A stretch of DNA of 11,807 nt from Thermoflavifilum sp. (GCA_019683625.1 JADGHY010000042.1:1-11807), one strand, 5' to 3'. Positions 1 through 8,769 are shown, counted from the stretch's first letter. Numbers and translations: made by a program. The notes: a model not told the origin generated them from the letters alone.

Positions 1-1143
1 GAATAAGTTAGGGCAGGGGAGTCCCATGAAAGACAGCCTTGCTCCATCGGTGCCACCCCGGATAGCATGATGCACGGGTTTTAAGCCCGTACGGCGAATT
101 GCTTCTTCAGCATAGCGGATTACCTCGGGGTATTGGTCCAGCACATATTTCATGTTACGATATTGTTGCTGGCATATCCATTCATACCTTGCCCCGGGGA
201 AGAGGCTTATTTGTTGTTTCAATATCTGCTCCAGCAACTGCTCATAAGCCTTCAGTCCTGTTTCTTCGAAATGGCGGATGAGAAACTGGAGGGTAGCTTG
301 CTCCACCTTGGCCTCCAGGTGTAGGGGATGAATAAATCCCTGTTTGCCTGAAGTGGCTTCCGGGGATAGCTCGGCTGGCAAATGTTGGATGAAGGCGGCA
401 GCAATTTTAATGGCGTTTACCATCTTTCCCCGGGCATAGCCGGTATGTGCGGAAATACCGTAAATATGAACGGTTACGCTATCGGCACAAAAATTTTCAT
501 CTTCCAAAGATCCTGCAGATTCACCGTCGAGGGTGTATGCCACATCTGCACGTAATTTTTGCAGGTTCACATGATCCACGCCACGGCCAATTTCTTCATC
601 GACCGTAAACAAGACGCGGATTTCCCCATGCGGCTGTTCCGGATGAGTAGTCCAGTAATGGAGGGCGTCCATGATAATGGCGATGCCCGATTTATCATCG
701 GCACCCAACAGGGTAGTTCCAGATGCTGTGATGATATCATTGCCTATTTGGTGTTGCAGCTCGGGAAAATCCTGCATCCTGATGACCTGTGAAGGATCAT
801 CGGGCAGGATCAGATCTTGCCCCTGATAATGGCGGTGCACGATGGGTTTTACCCCTTCACCGCTGCAGTCGGGCGAAGTGTCTATATGGGCGCAAAGGCA
901 AATCACCGGAACGGCATGGGTTTGATTGGAAGGCAGGGTAGCATATACATATCCGTACGCATCCATCTCGGCCTCAAGCCCCATCTCATGTAATTCTTTG
1001 ACCAACAGCCGGCCCAGATCCTTTTGCCTGGCGGTGGATGGGGTTGTGGGCGAAAAGGGGTCTGACTGGGTATTGATTTGTACATAGCGCAGGAATCGCT
1101 CGGCCACGGTAAACGGATAATGGGAAAAATCAAGGTTGCTCAT
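1..1143 (-). CDS. pepT: Peptidase T (tripeptide aminopeptidase), 3' end cut by window edge
   Basis: M20-family, di-zinc, cytoplasmic aminopeptidase that removes the N-terminal residue from tripeptides. From the ATG at 1143 the frame stays open for 381 codons to base 1, with no stop. Visible family motifs are AHIDTSPD (His86, Asp88), GADDKSG (bridging Asp149), VDEEIG (Glu183 general base, Glu184 ligand) and TLDGE (Asp206). The IRGGTDGARLSFMGLPCPNLF region near 361-381 is typical of PepT. The family is usually a little over 400 residues, so roughly 30 are missing, including the final His zinc ligand expected after the PNLF segment. The start lies inside the end of tamB (14-bp overlap), which implies translational coupling. 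I see no good Shine-Dalgarno sequence, as is usual in Bacteroidota. Family assignment is firm; the exact substrate range is inferred from the family. Confidence 0.95.
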   Translation of the reverse strand, partial: MSNLDFSHYPFTVAERFLRYVQINTQSDPFSPTTPSTARQKDLGRLLVKELHEMGLEAEMDAYGYVYATLPSNQTHAVPVICLCAHIDTSPDCSGEGVKPIVHRHYQGQDLILPDDPSQVIRMQDFPELQHQIGNDIITASGTTLLGADDKSGIAIIMDALHYWTTHPEQPHGEIRVLFTVDEEIGRGVDHVNLQKLRADVAYTLDGESAGSLEDENFCADSVTVHIYGISAHTGYARGKMVNAIKIAAAFIQHLPAELSPEATSGKQGFIHPLHLEAKVEQATLQFLIRHFEETGLKAYEQLLEQILKQQISLFPGARYEWICQQQYRNMKYVLDQYPEVIRYAEEAIRRTGLKPVHHAIRGGTDGARLSFMGLPCPNLF

Positions 1144-4100
1144 CGAATCCAGATTTTTGATGAAGTGTAGAATCAGACAGGTGCGAGGTTGAAGCATGTT
1201 CATTCGCAGGCATCTGGCTACTGTCTGTGGGTTTTTTGCCAAAGAAATGATCATATAAGTAATCGAACTGGCGTTTATAGGAGATGCCTACGCCATAAAT
1301 TGTGCGGTCATTTTCCAGCAACACATTATAGCTGCTTCTGCGGAAGGCGGTGAGCCGGATACGTCCGTCAGGAGTAACGAAATATTCAAACTGAAAATCG
1401 CCTATAGGATCAAAATAGCTGGTGTAGTTGTATGGGCCATAACTGCGCCCCCAGTCCCATTGCGGGCCTATCTCCACACGGATGCGGTTGTTCAGGAATG
1501 ATTTGGTGATGCCCACCGAAAGGGCATTGCGTTGCAGGGCATCGCCTTCGGTTAAGCTGGCTGAATAAGGATTGTAATTCAACTGCACGCCCAGGCTTTT
1601 GTCTTTTAATACCCGATTCAGCAGGTTATTCAGCTGAGAAGTGCCTTGTGCCGACAAAATGGCCCCCACGCTGCTGAGGCCCCCCGAACGAAGCAAATTG
1701 GTATTGGAGCTGGCTGCTGTATTGGCTTCCGGGAGAAATTGCCCGAAAATCAACAGCCCAACCACCTGATTGAGCAGTTGATTGGGATCCTGGGTAATTT
1801 GTTTCATGCGGGTGATAGCGTAGCTGCCACCCACTTCTTCATCGGGCAGGTCAATGCTGAAGTTGATATCGGGTTTCGATAATTTACCAGTGAGTTTAAG
1901 ATTCACATCCACGCGTTGGGTACGCATCAGATCGGGCCCATACAGTCCGGGATTATTGGCCGCCTCTGCTGCCAGCAGGTTGTACAGGCTGGCGCCGCCC
2001 GGCACATGGTACACGGCCGTCACATTCAGGTAAGCCTCGTACGGGCTTCCGTTCCAGGTGATGGTGCTGCCCGGATCAATCTGAAAGCGTTTGGGAATGA
2101 GCCGCTGGAAGGTGAATGTATAAGTACCTTCTTCAATCGTGTAGGTACCATACATGCTGATGTTTCCATTCAGGGAAATATTCATGTTTAGGGTGCCATT
2201 CCCGGTAGCTGTGATGGCGTCACCGGTATTTGCATCCAAAATCACATCAATCCGGGCATTGGTATTCATCTCAGCCAGTAAGTGGATAGTCAGATCTACA
2301 TCTTTTGGTGGGCGTTTGATAGCATTCACTTCACTGCCATAGGTTTTAAACACAATAAAATCATGTTGACCAATGTCTTTGCTGTCTGATATGGGCAGAT
2401 ACAGGTGTGTGCCGGGCATGGGCGTGGCGCGGATGAACATCTGCATGTTGTTCAGAGGCCCGGTGAAGCTGATGGTGCCAGCCGCAAATGCATCCCCATA
2501 GTAGGATTGGTTATCAAAATAAGTGGTATGCAGGAAATGAAATTGTTGTGTTTGAAGGCTCAGGTTAAAACGCAAATCGTGAAAATGATTATGGGTAATT
2601 TCTCCACTCAGCTCTGCCTGATTTCCCTTATCATCAAATAATCGGGCTGAGTTGAAACGAATCAGCTGAGGGGTGATTTGTAGGGTTGTGGGTGCAAACA
2701 AATAAGTGGTACCCAGATAATTTACTTTCATGCCCAGGCTATCCAGTTGCAGGTTGCTGGTTACATTCAGGGCATTCAGGGTCCCATTCCAGCTTATTTC
2801 TCCGGTAGCATATCCCTGCACCTGGCTTACATAGTCGGTAAGATAAGGATTTAAGGTGCGAAGATTAGCCGACTGAAGGGAGAGCGTGCCGCTGGTAGGC
2901 AGGTCCTGATTTGCTAAGTCAAGCGTGCCTTTTCCGGTTAGCTGAGGAGAGCTTATCTGAAAGCGAAGCAGCTGAGCAGGTTGTTGATATTCGGCCTGCA
3001 ATTGCATGTCGCCTAAGGACTGGTTGTTCAGGCGCATATCGGCATCATGCAGGTTCATCTGCAAGCTCATCTGTTGAAAAGGATGCTGCAGAATGATATC
3101 ACCTGTGGCAAGCCCTTCCAGGCGGGTTTGCTGCATAAACAGATTTGAAAAATCGCTTACAATTAAATCTTGTATGTGAATCCGATAGGTTTCTCCCAAA
3201 CTATCAGATTGAATAAAGATTTGCTGATTATTCTGGGAAAAGCTAAGGTTGCGGATGCGCAGATGTTGGTTTTGCAGATGCATTTCATTCTGTTCATTCA
3301 CATGCCATTCTTTGTCGCTGATCAAAATAGCTGCATTCAGCAATTGGATGTTCACATCATTGGGATGAGTAATCAAGCGGGCATATAATTCACTATTAAT
3401 CTGATAGCGCGGCAGGCTGGTTTGCAAAGAAACAAAAGAAGTGTCGTGTGCAGCCTGGGCCACGATGCTGGTTTGCGGAGCCAGCAGGCTATCTCCCATC
3501 ATGATGTTTTCAATATGGGTTTGTAAAGAAAGCTGTCGCAAATTACCTTGTGCATGCAGGTGGATGTTATGCCATTGGATTTGTTGATAGGCCACGTAAG
3601 GAATATCGGCTTGCAATTCCAGCGCATTGGTGAGCATGTTAATGGAGCCACTCAGGTTGATATTATCCATTCCCCTCCATCCTTTTGTAAAGGCTTTCAG
3701 GTAAGGATCCACATGCTGGGTTTGTATGGAAAAGCGAAAATTCTCATCGGGCAGCCATCCACTGGGTTTTTGAATATAACTTGGGAAATATTGATTTAAA
3801 AATAATTGAAAAGCAGCTGGAAGGCTTTGCAGGTTGAAATGTCCTTCAAGATAGCCTTTCATTTCATTTCCCTGAATGGTTAACAGTTTTTCCTGATTGG
3901 CATTGATTTGCGATGTGATATGCAATGAGTCGAAAGCAATGCGTTGGTTATTTTTCAGCAGGTTCACATGATATAGCCTGATGTTCCCCAGAAAATTATC
4001 AATTTTATTTCCCTGCATATGCAGGTCAAGTTTGCCGCTAAAGGCAATGGAATCGTTGGTGAGCAGCAGGTTGTGAAGGTCGGCACGAAACACGGTCGAT

Positions 4101-5938
4101 TGAAAATCGAAATGGGGCAAGGAATCGTTCAGGTCGATGGTTCCTTTAAAATCCAGGTTGGCATTGGTATCCCGCATGGCCAGCAGGCCATCGAATAGTT
4201 TTTTTTGAAAAATTCCCTGCACGTGAATATGCTGATAAGGATATTGTTTTATGGTGAGCTTGGTGAAATCGCCGGTAATGCTGGCATGTAAGCTGTTGAG
4301 GTTTAGCCCCTGTCCATTCAGTTGGGCTTGAAAGCTGGTGGGGCCTAAAGCTTGGCTGTTGAGGAATTTTCCGAGATCAAATTCCCGGGCTGCCAATTTT
4401 CCGGAATACACGGGAATGCGCTGACGGCCTATTTTCATATTCAGGTCAGAATGCACGAAGCCAATGGCGGTGGAAAAATTTCCGTAAGCCACAAAGTCAT
4501 GCAAAAAGCCGGTGAAGCTGCCATTGAAATGGATGATACCCAAGGCAGAAAGATTCACAGGTAGCGCATTGCCAAGTGTCGGAAACCAATGTTGCAAATC
4601 TGTGCTATTGGTGGTTAGGTTATTGATTTGGGCATCCAGAAAGGTTTCCTGAATATCGGGCAAGCCATTGATTTGGAGATTAGCCTGTAAAGAGCTGCGG
4701 TTGCCGGCCTGCAGTTCCAGATGCCGGATGCGCAGATCATTTACCGTACCCTTGGCATCGCCACTCAGGATCATGCGGGTATGCCATGCCTGCAAGGCTG
4801 GAGCGAAATAAGCGATATCGTCGGAATGCACAATGGCTTGTTGAAGATGGGCTACCATGGTTACCCGGCGGATGTAATCGCCCATATCCGCAAAATGCTT
4901 GAACTGCATGGCATAATAATTACCCAAATGGCTATGAGGGGTTCGCAGCTCCAGCTGGCTGAATTCCATGATCACGGGCGAGAACTTAAACCTACAGCTA
5001 AGCGATTGAATTTGAAATCCGCTCCGTTCGGTGGCTGCAAGTTTTAATCGTGCGGTAATGGTATCTTGCTGCCATTGCAGGCTATCCATCTGTAGCATGA
5101 TGTGGTGAATGTGGATGTGTGCCGGGTCGAAATAAGGGGCATCTACCAGTTTGCTGGTGTCGTCGATGGCAAAGGCTCCGTTTTGGATACGGAGGGATTG
5201 CACCAGCACCTGCCAGTGATCGGGATTCCAAGTATCGGTTGCGCTGGGTGAGGCATGTTGCGGTATTGTATCAGGGGGTGCAGTTCCCGGATATTGATAT
5301 AAGCTAAAAAAAGGTTCTGTGAGGTTTAATCTTTGGATGATAAGCCGATGGCGGCGAAAATCCGTTCGTTGGGCCCGCATGTCTAATACTGCCAGTTGCA
5401 GATGTATGTCCTGCCCTGTCCATCCATCCCGTTGATCCACACGAATATTTTTCAATATCACGCGTCGGATATCGGGTATTGTAGCAGGTTGGGTTTGTGC
5501 AGAAGAAGCATTTCCCGATGAAAATGCATCCAGCAGAAATTGATAATTCCAGATGCTATCGCCGGGCTGGCGGCTCAGGTGAAGCTTTACATCCTGCAAT
5601 TCCAGAAAATGAATGACCGGATGTTTACTCAGAAAAAAGAAATCGGTGATACGCAGTTGAAGCCTGCCTGCATAGAGCAAGGTATCGTGCCGAAGATCTT
5701 CGATATAGGCTTGGTTGACCTGCAAGCGATTGAAAAGCTGGAGTTGGACATGGGCAATGCTTACCCGGGTGCGAAGTTGGGCCGACAACCGTTCGGTAAC
5801 TTTTTTTGCCAGAAAATTTTGTACGGCGGGGATGTTTACGACAATGTTCAGGATCAATGCCAGCGCCACTATGGCCAGCATTAGCATTCCCACGATCTTC
5901 AGCCATTTTTTTATGCCCCGCATGATGAGAAAATTCAT
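1130..5938 (-). CDS. tamB: Translocation/assembly module protein TamB (AsmA-like, DUF490 C-terminus)
   Basis: A 1602-residue envelope protein. A basic N-terminus (RGIKKWLK) precedes one membrane anchor (about residues 15-34), followed by AsmA-like sequence (IPAVQNFLAKKVTERLS). A very long repetitive beta-strand region with no catalytic motif comes next. From about residue 1220 comes the conserved TamB C-terminal domain, recognisable by TATGNGTLNMNI, GTYTIEEGTYTF near 1264, LKLTGKLSKPDINFSIDLP and the terminal strands near YGVGISYKRQFDY (about 1550). Family members form periplasm-spanning beta-taco bridges that help insert outer-membrane proteins with a BamA-type partner, or move phospholipids to the outer membrane. 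No BamA/TamA gene is visible here. A second in-frame ATG at 5923 (residue 6, MRGIKKWLK) is an equally reasonable start. The gene sits 66 bp after the amidase gene and overlaps pepT. Confidence 0.93.
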   Translation of the reverse strand: MNFLIMRGIKKWLKIVGMLMLAIVALALILNIVVNIPAVQNFLAKKVTERLSAQLRTRVSIAHVQLQLFNRLQVNQAYIEDLRHDTLLYAGRLQLRITDFFFLSKHPVIHFLELQDVKLHLSRQPGDSIWNYQFLLDAFSSGNASSAQTQPATIPDIRRVILKNIRVDQRDGWTGQDIHLQLAVLDMRAQRTDFRRHRLIIQRLNLTEPFFSLYQYPGTAPPDTIPQHASPSATDTWNPDHWQVLVQSLRIQNGAFAIDDTSKLVDAPYFDPAHIHIHHIMLQMDSLQWQQDTITARLKLAATERSGFQIQSLSCRFKFSPVIMEFSQLELRTPHSHLGNYYAMQFKHFADMGDYIRRVTMVAHLQQAIVHSDDIAYFAPALQAWHTRMILSGDAKGTVNDLRIRHLELQAGNRSSLQANLQINGLPDIQETFLDAQINNLTTNSTDLQHWFPTLGNALPVNLSALGIIHFNGSFTGFLHDFVAYGNFSTAIGFVHSDLNMKIGRQRIPVYSGKLAAREFDLGKFLNSQALGPTSFQAQLNGQGLNLNSLHASITGDFTKLTIKQYPYQHIHVQGIFQKKLFDGLLAMRDTNANLDFKGTIDLNDSLPHFDFQSTVFRADLHNLLLTNDSIAFSGKLDLHMQGNKIDNFLGNIRLYHVNLLKNNQRIAFDSLHITSQINANQEKLLTIQGNEMKGYLEGHFNLQSLPAAFQLFLNQYFPSYIQKPSGWLPDENFRFSIQTQHVDPYLKAFTKGWRGMDNINLSGSINMLTNALELQADIPYVAYQQIQWHNIHLHAQGNLRQLSLQTHIENIMMGDSLLAPQTSIVAQAAHDTSFVSLQTSLPRYQINSELYARLITHPNDVNIQLLNAAILISDKEWHVNEQNEMHLQNQHLRIRNLSFSQNNQQIFIQSDSLGETYRIHIQDLIVSDFSNLFMQQTRLEGLATGDIILQHPFQQMSLQMNLHDADMRLNNQSLGDMQLQAEYQQPAQLLRFQISSPQLTGKGTLDLANQDLPTSGTLSLQSANLRTLNPYLTDYVSQVQGYATGEISWNGTLNALNVTSNLQLDSLGMKVNYLGTTYLFAPTTLQITPQLIRFNSARLFDDKGNQAELSGEITHNHFHDLRFNLSLQTQQFHFLHTTYFDNQSYYGDAFAAGTISFTGPLNNMQMFIRATPMPGTHLYLPISDSKDIGQHDFIVFKTYGSEVNAIKRPPKDVDLTIHLLAEMNTNARIDVILDANTGDAITATGNGTLNMNISLNGNISMYGTYTIEEGTYTFTFQRLIPKRFQIDPGSTITWNGSPYEAYLNVTAVYHVPGGASLYNLLAAEAANNPGLYGPDLMRTQRVDVNLKLTGKLSKPDINFSIDLPDEEVGGSYAITRMKQITQDPNQLLNQVVGLLIFGQFLPEANTAASSNTNLLRSGGLSSVGAILSAQGTSQLNNLLNRVLKDKSLGVQLNYNPYSASLTEGDALQRNALSVGITKSFLNNRIRVEIGPQWDWGRSYGPYNYTSYFDPIGDFQFEYFVTPDGRIRLTAFRRSSYNVLLENDRTIYGVGISYKRQFDYLYDHFFGKKPTDSSQMPANEHASTSHLSDSTLHQKSGFDEQP

Positions 5939-5954
5939 CCCTTGATTCCTTCAA

Positions 5955-5962
5955 CAAAAATA
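5955..5962 (-). promoter_or_regulatory. Candidate Bacteroidota -7 promoter element before tamB
   Basis: Read on the minus strand, the gap between the amidase stop and tamB contains TATTTTTG, an exact match to the Bacteroidota primary-sigma -7 consensus TAnnTTTG. A partial TTT(C) match lies about 18 bases upstream in place of the TTTG -33 element. Transcription would begin near 5950, leaving a leader of about 12 nt to the first ATG or about 27 nt to the second. The short motif could occur by chance, so this is only a candidate internal promoter. Confidence 0.35.
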
Positions 5963-6004
5963 CCATATTCAAGCCGAAGGAAAGGGAATGGATTTGCTTG
6001 TGAT

Positions 6005-7669
6005 TCAATGGCTGAATAAAGGCGGATGATGGAGGTACCATTGGCTTTTTAGCTGATATTGCTGGGCAAGCTCCAGGATAGCAGCTTCTCCAAACAGTTT
6101 ACCTATGAGGGTAAAACTTGTGGGCGTATCATTTTTGCGAAATCCATCCGGCACGGATACTACAGGATGTCCGGTGAGATTTGTCAGGGCGAGCTGTTGT
6201 CCGGCAAAAGTAGGTACCAGAATAGCGTCGTATGTGTTGAGCAGGGGATCTACTTCTTGCATGATACGGTAGCGAATCCGTTGGGCGTTGAGATATTCCA
6301 CCGCAGGGATGAAGCGGGAGGTACGGAATTGGTTAGGCCAGGAATATTTGCGTTGTTGCACCATCAGGCTGTCGCGATGGCTGCGCGTCAGCGGATCGAA
6401 GGCGGCTGCAGATTCTGCACCCACGATCACGCCCAGTATGGCATTCGCCGGAAAGCTGTCGGGGAAATCGATAGGGATAAGCTGTACGCCCATTTCCTGC
6501 AGCAGCTTCATGGCCTGTCTGATATGATGATGTTCGGGAAGTGTATCGATCCAGTTGCGGGCATAGGCTACTTTTAGTTTGCGTACGTCGGCGTCAGGGT
6601 CATAGTTGAAGGCGGCGAAGCGGGCAGCGGCGTCCAGGCCATCGGTGCCATGAATAGCAGCAAATACGATGGCTGCATCTTCGGCCGTACGGCAGAGCGG
6701 GCCGATTTTGTCGGAGCTCCAGGCCAGAGTCATAGCCCCTGTGCGGCTGATGCTGCCAAAACTGGGGCGTAGGCCTAGGGCCCCACAAACGGTGCTGGGT
6801 GAGACAATGGAACCCCAGGTTTCGGTGCCCAGTGCAAACGGAACCAAGCCGGCCACTGTGGCTGCAGCTGATCCGGCCGAGGAACCGCTGGAACCATGTG
6901 CAGTATCCCAGGGATTACGGGTAAGCCCGCCAAACCATACATCATCCATAGCCAGCTCACCCAGCGAAAGCTTGGCCACCAGCACGGCACCGGCAGCCTG
7001 CAGTTTTTGCACCACGTATGCCGTCTCATCCAAGCGTTGATGCCGGTATGGCGGGGTACCCCAGGTGGTATAGGTACCTTTTACGGCAAACAAATCTTTT
7101 ACTCCATAGGGAATGCCCTGCAGCGGCCCCCGATCAATGCCCCGGGCAAAATCTTCATCGGCTTTGCGCGCCTGCTCCATGGCTATATCTTCGGGGATAG
7201 ACACCACACAATGCAGCAGCGGCCCATATTTTTTCAGGCGGTCGATGAAAAAACGTGTCAGCTCCACCGAGCTCATCTTCTTTTCGCGCAACAGGCCTGC
7301 CAGCTGCAAAATGGAATAGTAGGCCAGCTCTTCCCGGTGCGCAGGAAGCGGCACATCAGTGGGGATATGCCAATGGATGGGCTTTTGAACCGTATCTATC
7401 TGCATGCCCGGAAGCACGGGATCAAACCAAACAGGCAGAGGCACTGCATTTTCCAGCATGTATTGATGGAACCGCTGATAGTCATCGCGATAGTCCCGAA
7501 GTCCATCCAGCATGGAATCCATTTCCGCAGCAGAAAACTTCAGGTCGAGCAATTGACTGGCCGATTGCACCATTTGCGGAGAAATGGTATCTTGCTGTTG
7601 GGCTAAAAGCAGATGAGCAGGAATGAAGCAACACAAAAAAAGACTGATGGCATAAGCAGGTCGAAGCAT
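6005..7669 (-). CDS. Secreted amidase-signature family hydrolase
   Basis: Amidase-signature enzyme of 554 residues from the ATG at 7669. An upstream GTG at 7702 is open in frame but would put 11 residues ahead of the signal peptide. Residues 1-23 form a signal peptide ending HLLLA before QQQ, so the enzyme should act in the periplasm or outside the cell. The Ser-cisSer-Lys triad is visible: Lys191 in YGVKDLF, Ser263 in GSSAGSAAA and Ser287 in GTETWGSI; the spacings (96 from Lys to nucleophile, 24 between the serines) match the family. LGLRPSFGSISRTGAM and WSSDKIGPLCRTAEDAA are further family blocks. An exported protein with no GatB or GatC nearby argues against tRNA amidotransferase GatA. The N-terminal ~120 residues precede the core and are not assigned. 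The substrate is unknown. It is first in the amidase-tamB-pepT run and diverges from a secreted asparaginase-type gene. Confidence 0.9.
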   Translation of the reverse strand: MLRPAYAISLFLCCFIPAHLLLAQQQDTISPQMVQSASQLLDLKFSAAEMDSMLDGLRDYRDDYQRFHQYMLENAVPLPVWFDPVLPGMQIDTVQKPIHWHIPTDVPLPAHREELAYYSILQLAGLLREKKMSSVELTRFFIDRLKKYGPLLHCVVSIPEDIAMEQARKADEDFARGIDRGPLQGIPYGVKDLFAVKGTYTTWGTPPYRHQRLDETAYVVQKLQAAGAVLVAKLSLGELAMDDVWFGGLTRNPWDTAHGSSGSSAGSAAATVAGLVPFALGTETWGSIVSPSTVCGALGLRPSFGSISRTGAMTLAWSSDKIGPLCRTAEDAAIVFAAIHGTDGLDAAARFAAFNYDPDADVRKLKVAYARNWIDTLPEHHHIRQAMKLLQEMGVQLIPIDFPDSFPANAILGVIVGAESAAAFDPLTRSHRDSLMVQQRKYSWPNQFRTSRFIPAVEYLNAQRIRYRIMQEVDPLLNTYDAILVPTFAGQQLALTNLTGHPVVSVPDGFRKNDTPTSFTLIGKLFGEAAILELAQQYQLKSQWYLHHPPLFSH

Positions 7670-7725
7670 GTGTATGGCGTTTAATCCTGTAAATTTAAAC
7701 ACCCATTCTCATAAACCGGTTGAAT
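7670..7725. promoter_or_regulatory. Divergent intergenic region between amidase and asparaginase-type genes
   Basis: These 56 bp must hold the start signals of both divergent genes unless promoters lie inside them. At 7690-7697 is TAAATTTA, which reads the same on both strands and matches TAnnTTT of the Bacteroidota -7 element in each direction, lacking only the final G. It would place the starts roughly 14-22 nt from either ATG. I find no convincing TTTG -33 element on either side. The shared element is therefore a weak proposal, based on motif and position only. Confidence 0.3.
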
Positions 7726-8769
7726 ATGCGATTCAGATGCTTATTGTTGTTGATTTGCTGGTGTGTTCACCATGTTTCTGCGCAACAGCAGGCTCATGAT
7801 CCCGTGGTGTTGGTTATTCATGGAGGGGCAGGCACCATCAGGCCCGATCAGCTTTCTCCGCGCATGCGGGACAGTCTGCACACAGCCCTCACAGCAGCCC
7901 TGCAGGCGGGATATGCACAATTGCAAGCACATCATTCAGCCATAGATGCGGTACAGGCAGCCATTCATATCATGGAAAATTCGCCCTTGTTTAATGCCGG
8001 GAAGGGAGCCGTGTACACGCAGGCCGGCACACACGAGATGGATGCAGCCATCATGGATGGGGCCACCTTAAGAGCTGGGGCAGTGGCTGCGGTAAGCCAT
8101 ATCAAGAATCCGATTGACGCGGCTATTGCGGTGATGCGCCAATCTCCGCATGTACTGTTGGTGGGCAAGGGTGCAGAAGATTTTGCTGCGGCTCACGGGG
8201 TGGAGCTTGCACCTGCCAGCTATTTTGATACACCGGAACGGAAGCGCCAGTGGGAAAGATACCGGCAACATCGCACCAGTGAAATTTTTCAGCCCGGGAA
8301 GCAAGCTCGGCCCATAGCTGATCAGGCTTATTACGATCTGCACGAATGGGGTACGGTAGGTGCCGTGGCCTTGGATGATAGCGGGCATTTGGCTGCGGGC
8401 ACTTCCACAGGAGGCATCATGGGCAAACTGCCTGGTCGCGTGGGGGATTCACCTATCATTGGCGCGGGAACCTATGCCAACGATACCACCTGCGCCGTAT
8501 CCTGTACCGGCACAGGCGAATATTTTATGCGCGCATTAGCAGCTAAAACCCTGAGTGATTTAATAGCCTACCGGCACATGTCGCTCCAGCAGGCCGCACA
8601 CACCGTGATATTCGATATCATTCAACGCATGGGCGGCGATGGCGGCCTTATTGCATTGAACACCAAAGGTGAATTTGCTATGCCTTTCAATACATCGGGC
8701 ATGTACAGAGGTTATATCACGCGTTCGGGTAAAATCTACATCGCTTTTTTCCAGGATGAACATCCTTAA
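7726..8769 (+). CDS. Secreted isoaspartyl peptidase/L-asparaginase (Ntn-hydrolase, plant type)
   Basis: A 347-residue N-terminal-nucleophile hydrolase of the family that includes E. coli IaaA. The family cleaves beta-aspartyl (isoaspartyl) dipeptides and L-asparagine. Diagnostic motifs are HGGAG (32-36), FNAGKGAVYT, MDAAIMDG, the autoprocessing site GTVGAVALD with predicted nucleophile Thr210, GKLPGRVGDSPIIGAG (Arg238, Asp241) and TGTGE. Autocleavage before Thr210 would give alpha and beta chains. The charged stretch before it (TPERKRQWERYRQHRTSE) is the usual variable linker. Residues 1-19 form a signal peptide ending VSA before QQQ, whereas E. coli IaaA is cytoplasmic, so this version should work in the periplasm. 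I chose the ATG at 7726 over an in-frame TTG two codons upstream. All key residues are present, so it should be active. It diverges from the secreted amidase. Confidence 0.93.
   Translation: MRFRCLLLLICWCVHHVSAQQQAHDPVVLVIHGGAGTIRPDQLSPRMRDSLHTALTAALQAGYAQLQAHHSAIDAVQAAIHIMENSPLFNAGKGAVYTQAGTHEMDAAIMDGATLRAGAVAAVSHIKNPIDAAIAVMRQSPHVLLVGKGAEDFAAAHGVELAPASYFDTPERKRQWERYRQHRTSEIFQPGKQARPIADQAYYDLHEWGTVGAVALDDSGHLAAGTSTGGIMGKLPGRVGDSPIIGAGTYANDTTCAVSCTGTGEYFMRALAAKTLSDLIAYRHMSLQQAAHTVIFDIIQRMGGDGGLIALNTKGEFAMPFNTSGMYRGYITRSGKIYIAFFQDEHP

Noticed and set aside
903..1133. Minus-strand 76-aa reading frame near the tamB-pepT junction
   Set aside because: It is a shifted-frame shadow of the start of pepT, whose own frame holds all the M20 peptidase motifs and runs to base 1.
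1130..5938. Large autotransporter or adhesin as an identity for the 1602-aa protein
   Set aside because: It has a single N-terminal membrane anchor and a clear TamB C-terminal domain; there is no cleavable signal, passenger repeat or 12-strand translocator.
5625..6041. Minus-strand 138-aa reading frame spanning the amidase-tamB gap
   Set aside because: It covers the ends of two well-supported genes in another frame, and its residue pattern (His/Arg/Ser-rich, no fold) looks like a shadow.
6896..7606. Plus-strand 236-aa reading frame opposite the amidase
   Set aside because: It is antisense to a gene with a complete set of amidase motifs. Its translation has no recognisable domain and a composition expected of an antisense shadow. 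The 172-aa frame at 6059-6577 was rejected for the same reason.
6005..7669. Glu-tRNA(Gln) amidotransferase subunit A (GatA) as an identity for the amidase
   Set aside because: A signal peptide, an altered nucleophile loop (TWGS) and the absence of gatB/gatC nearby point to an exported hydrolase.
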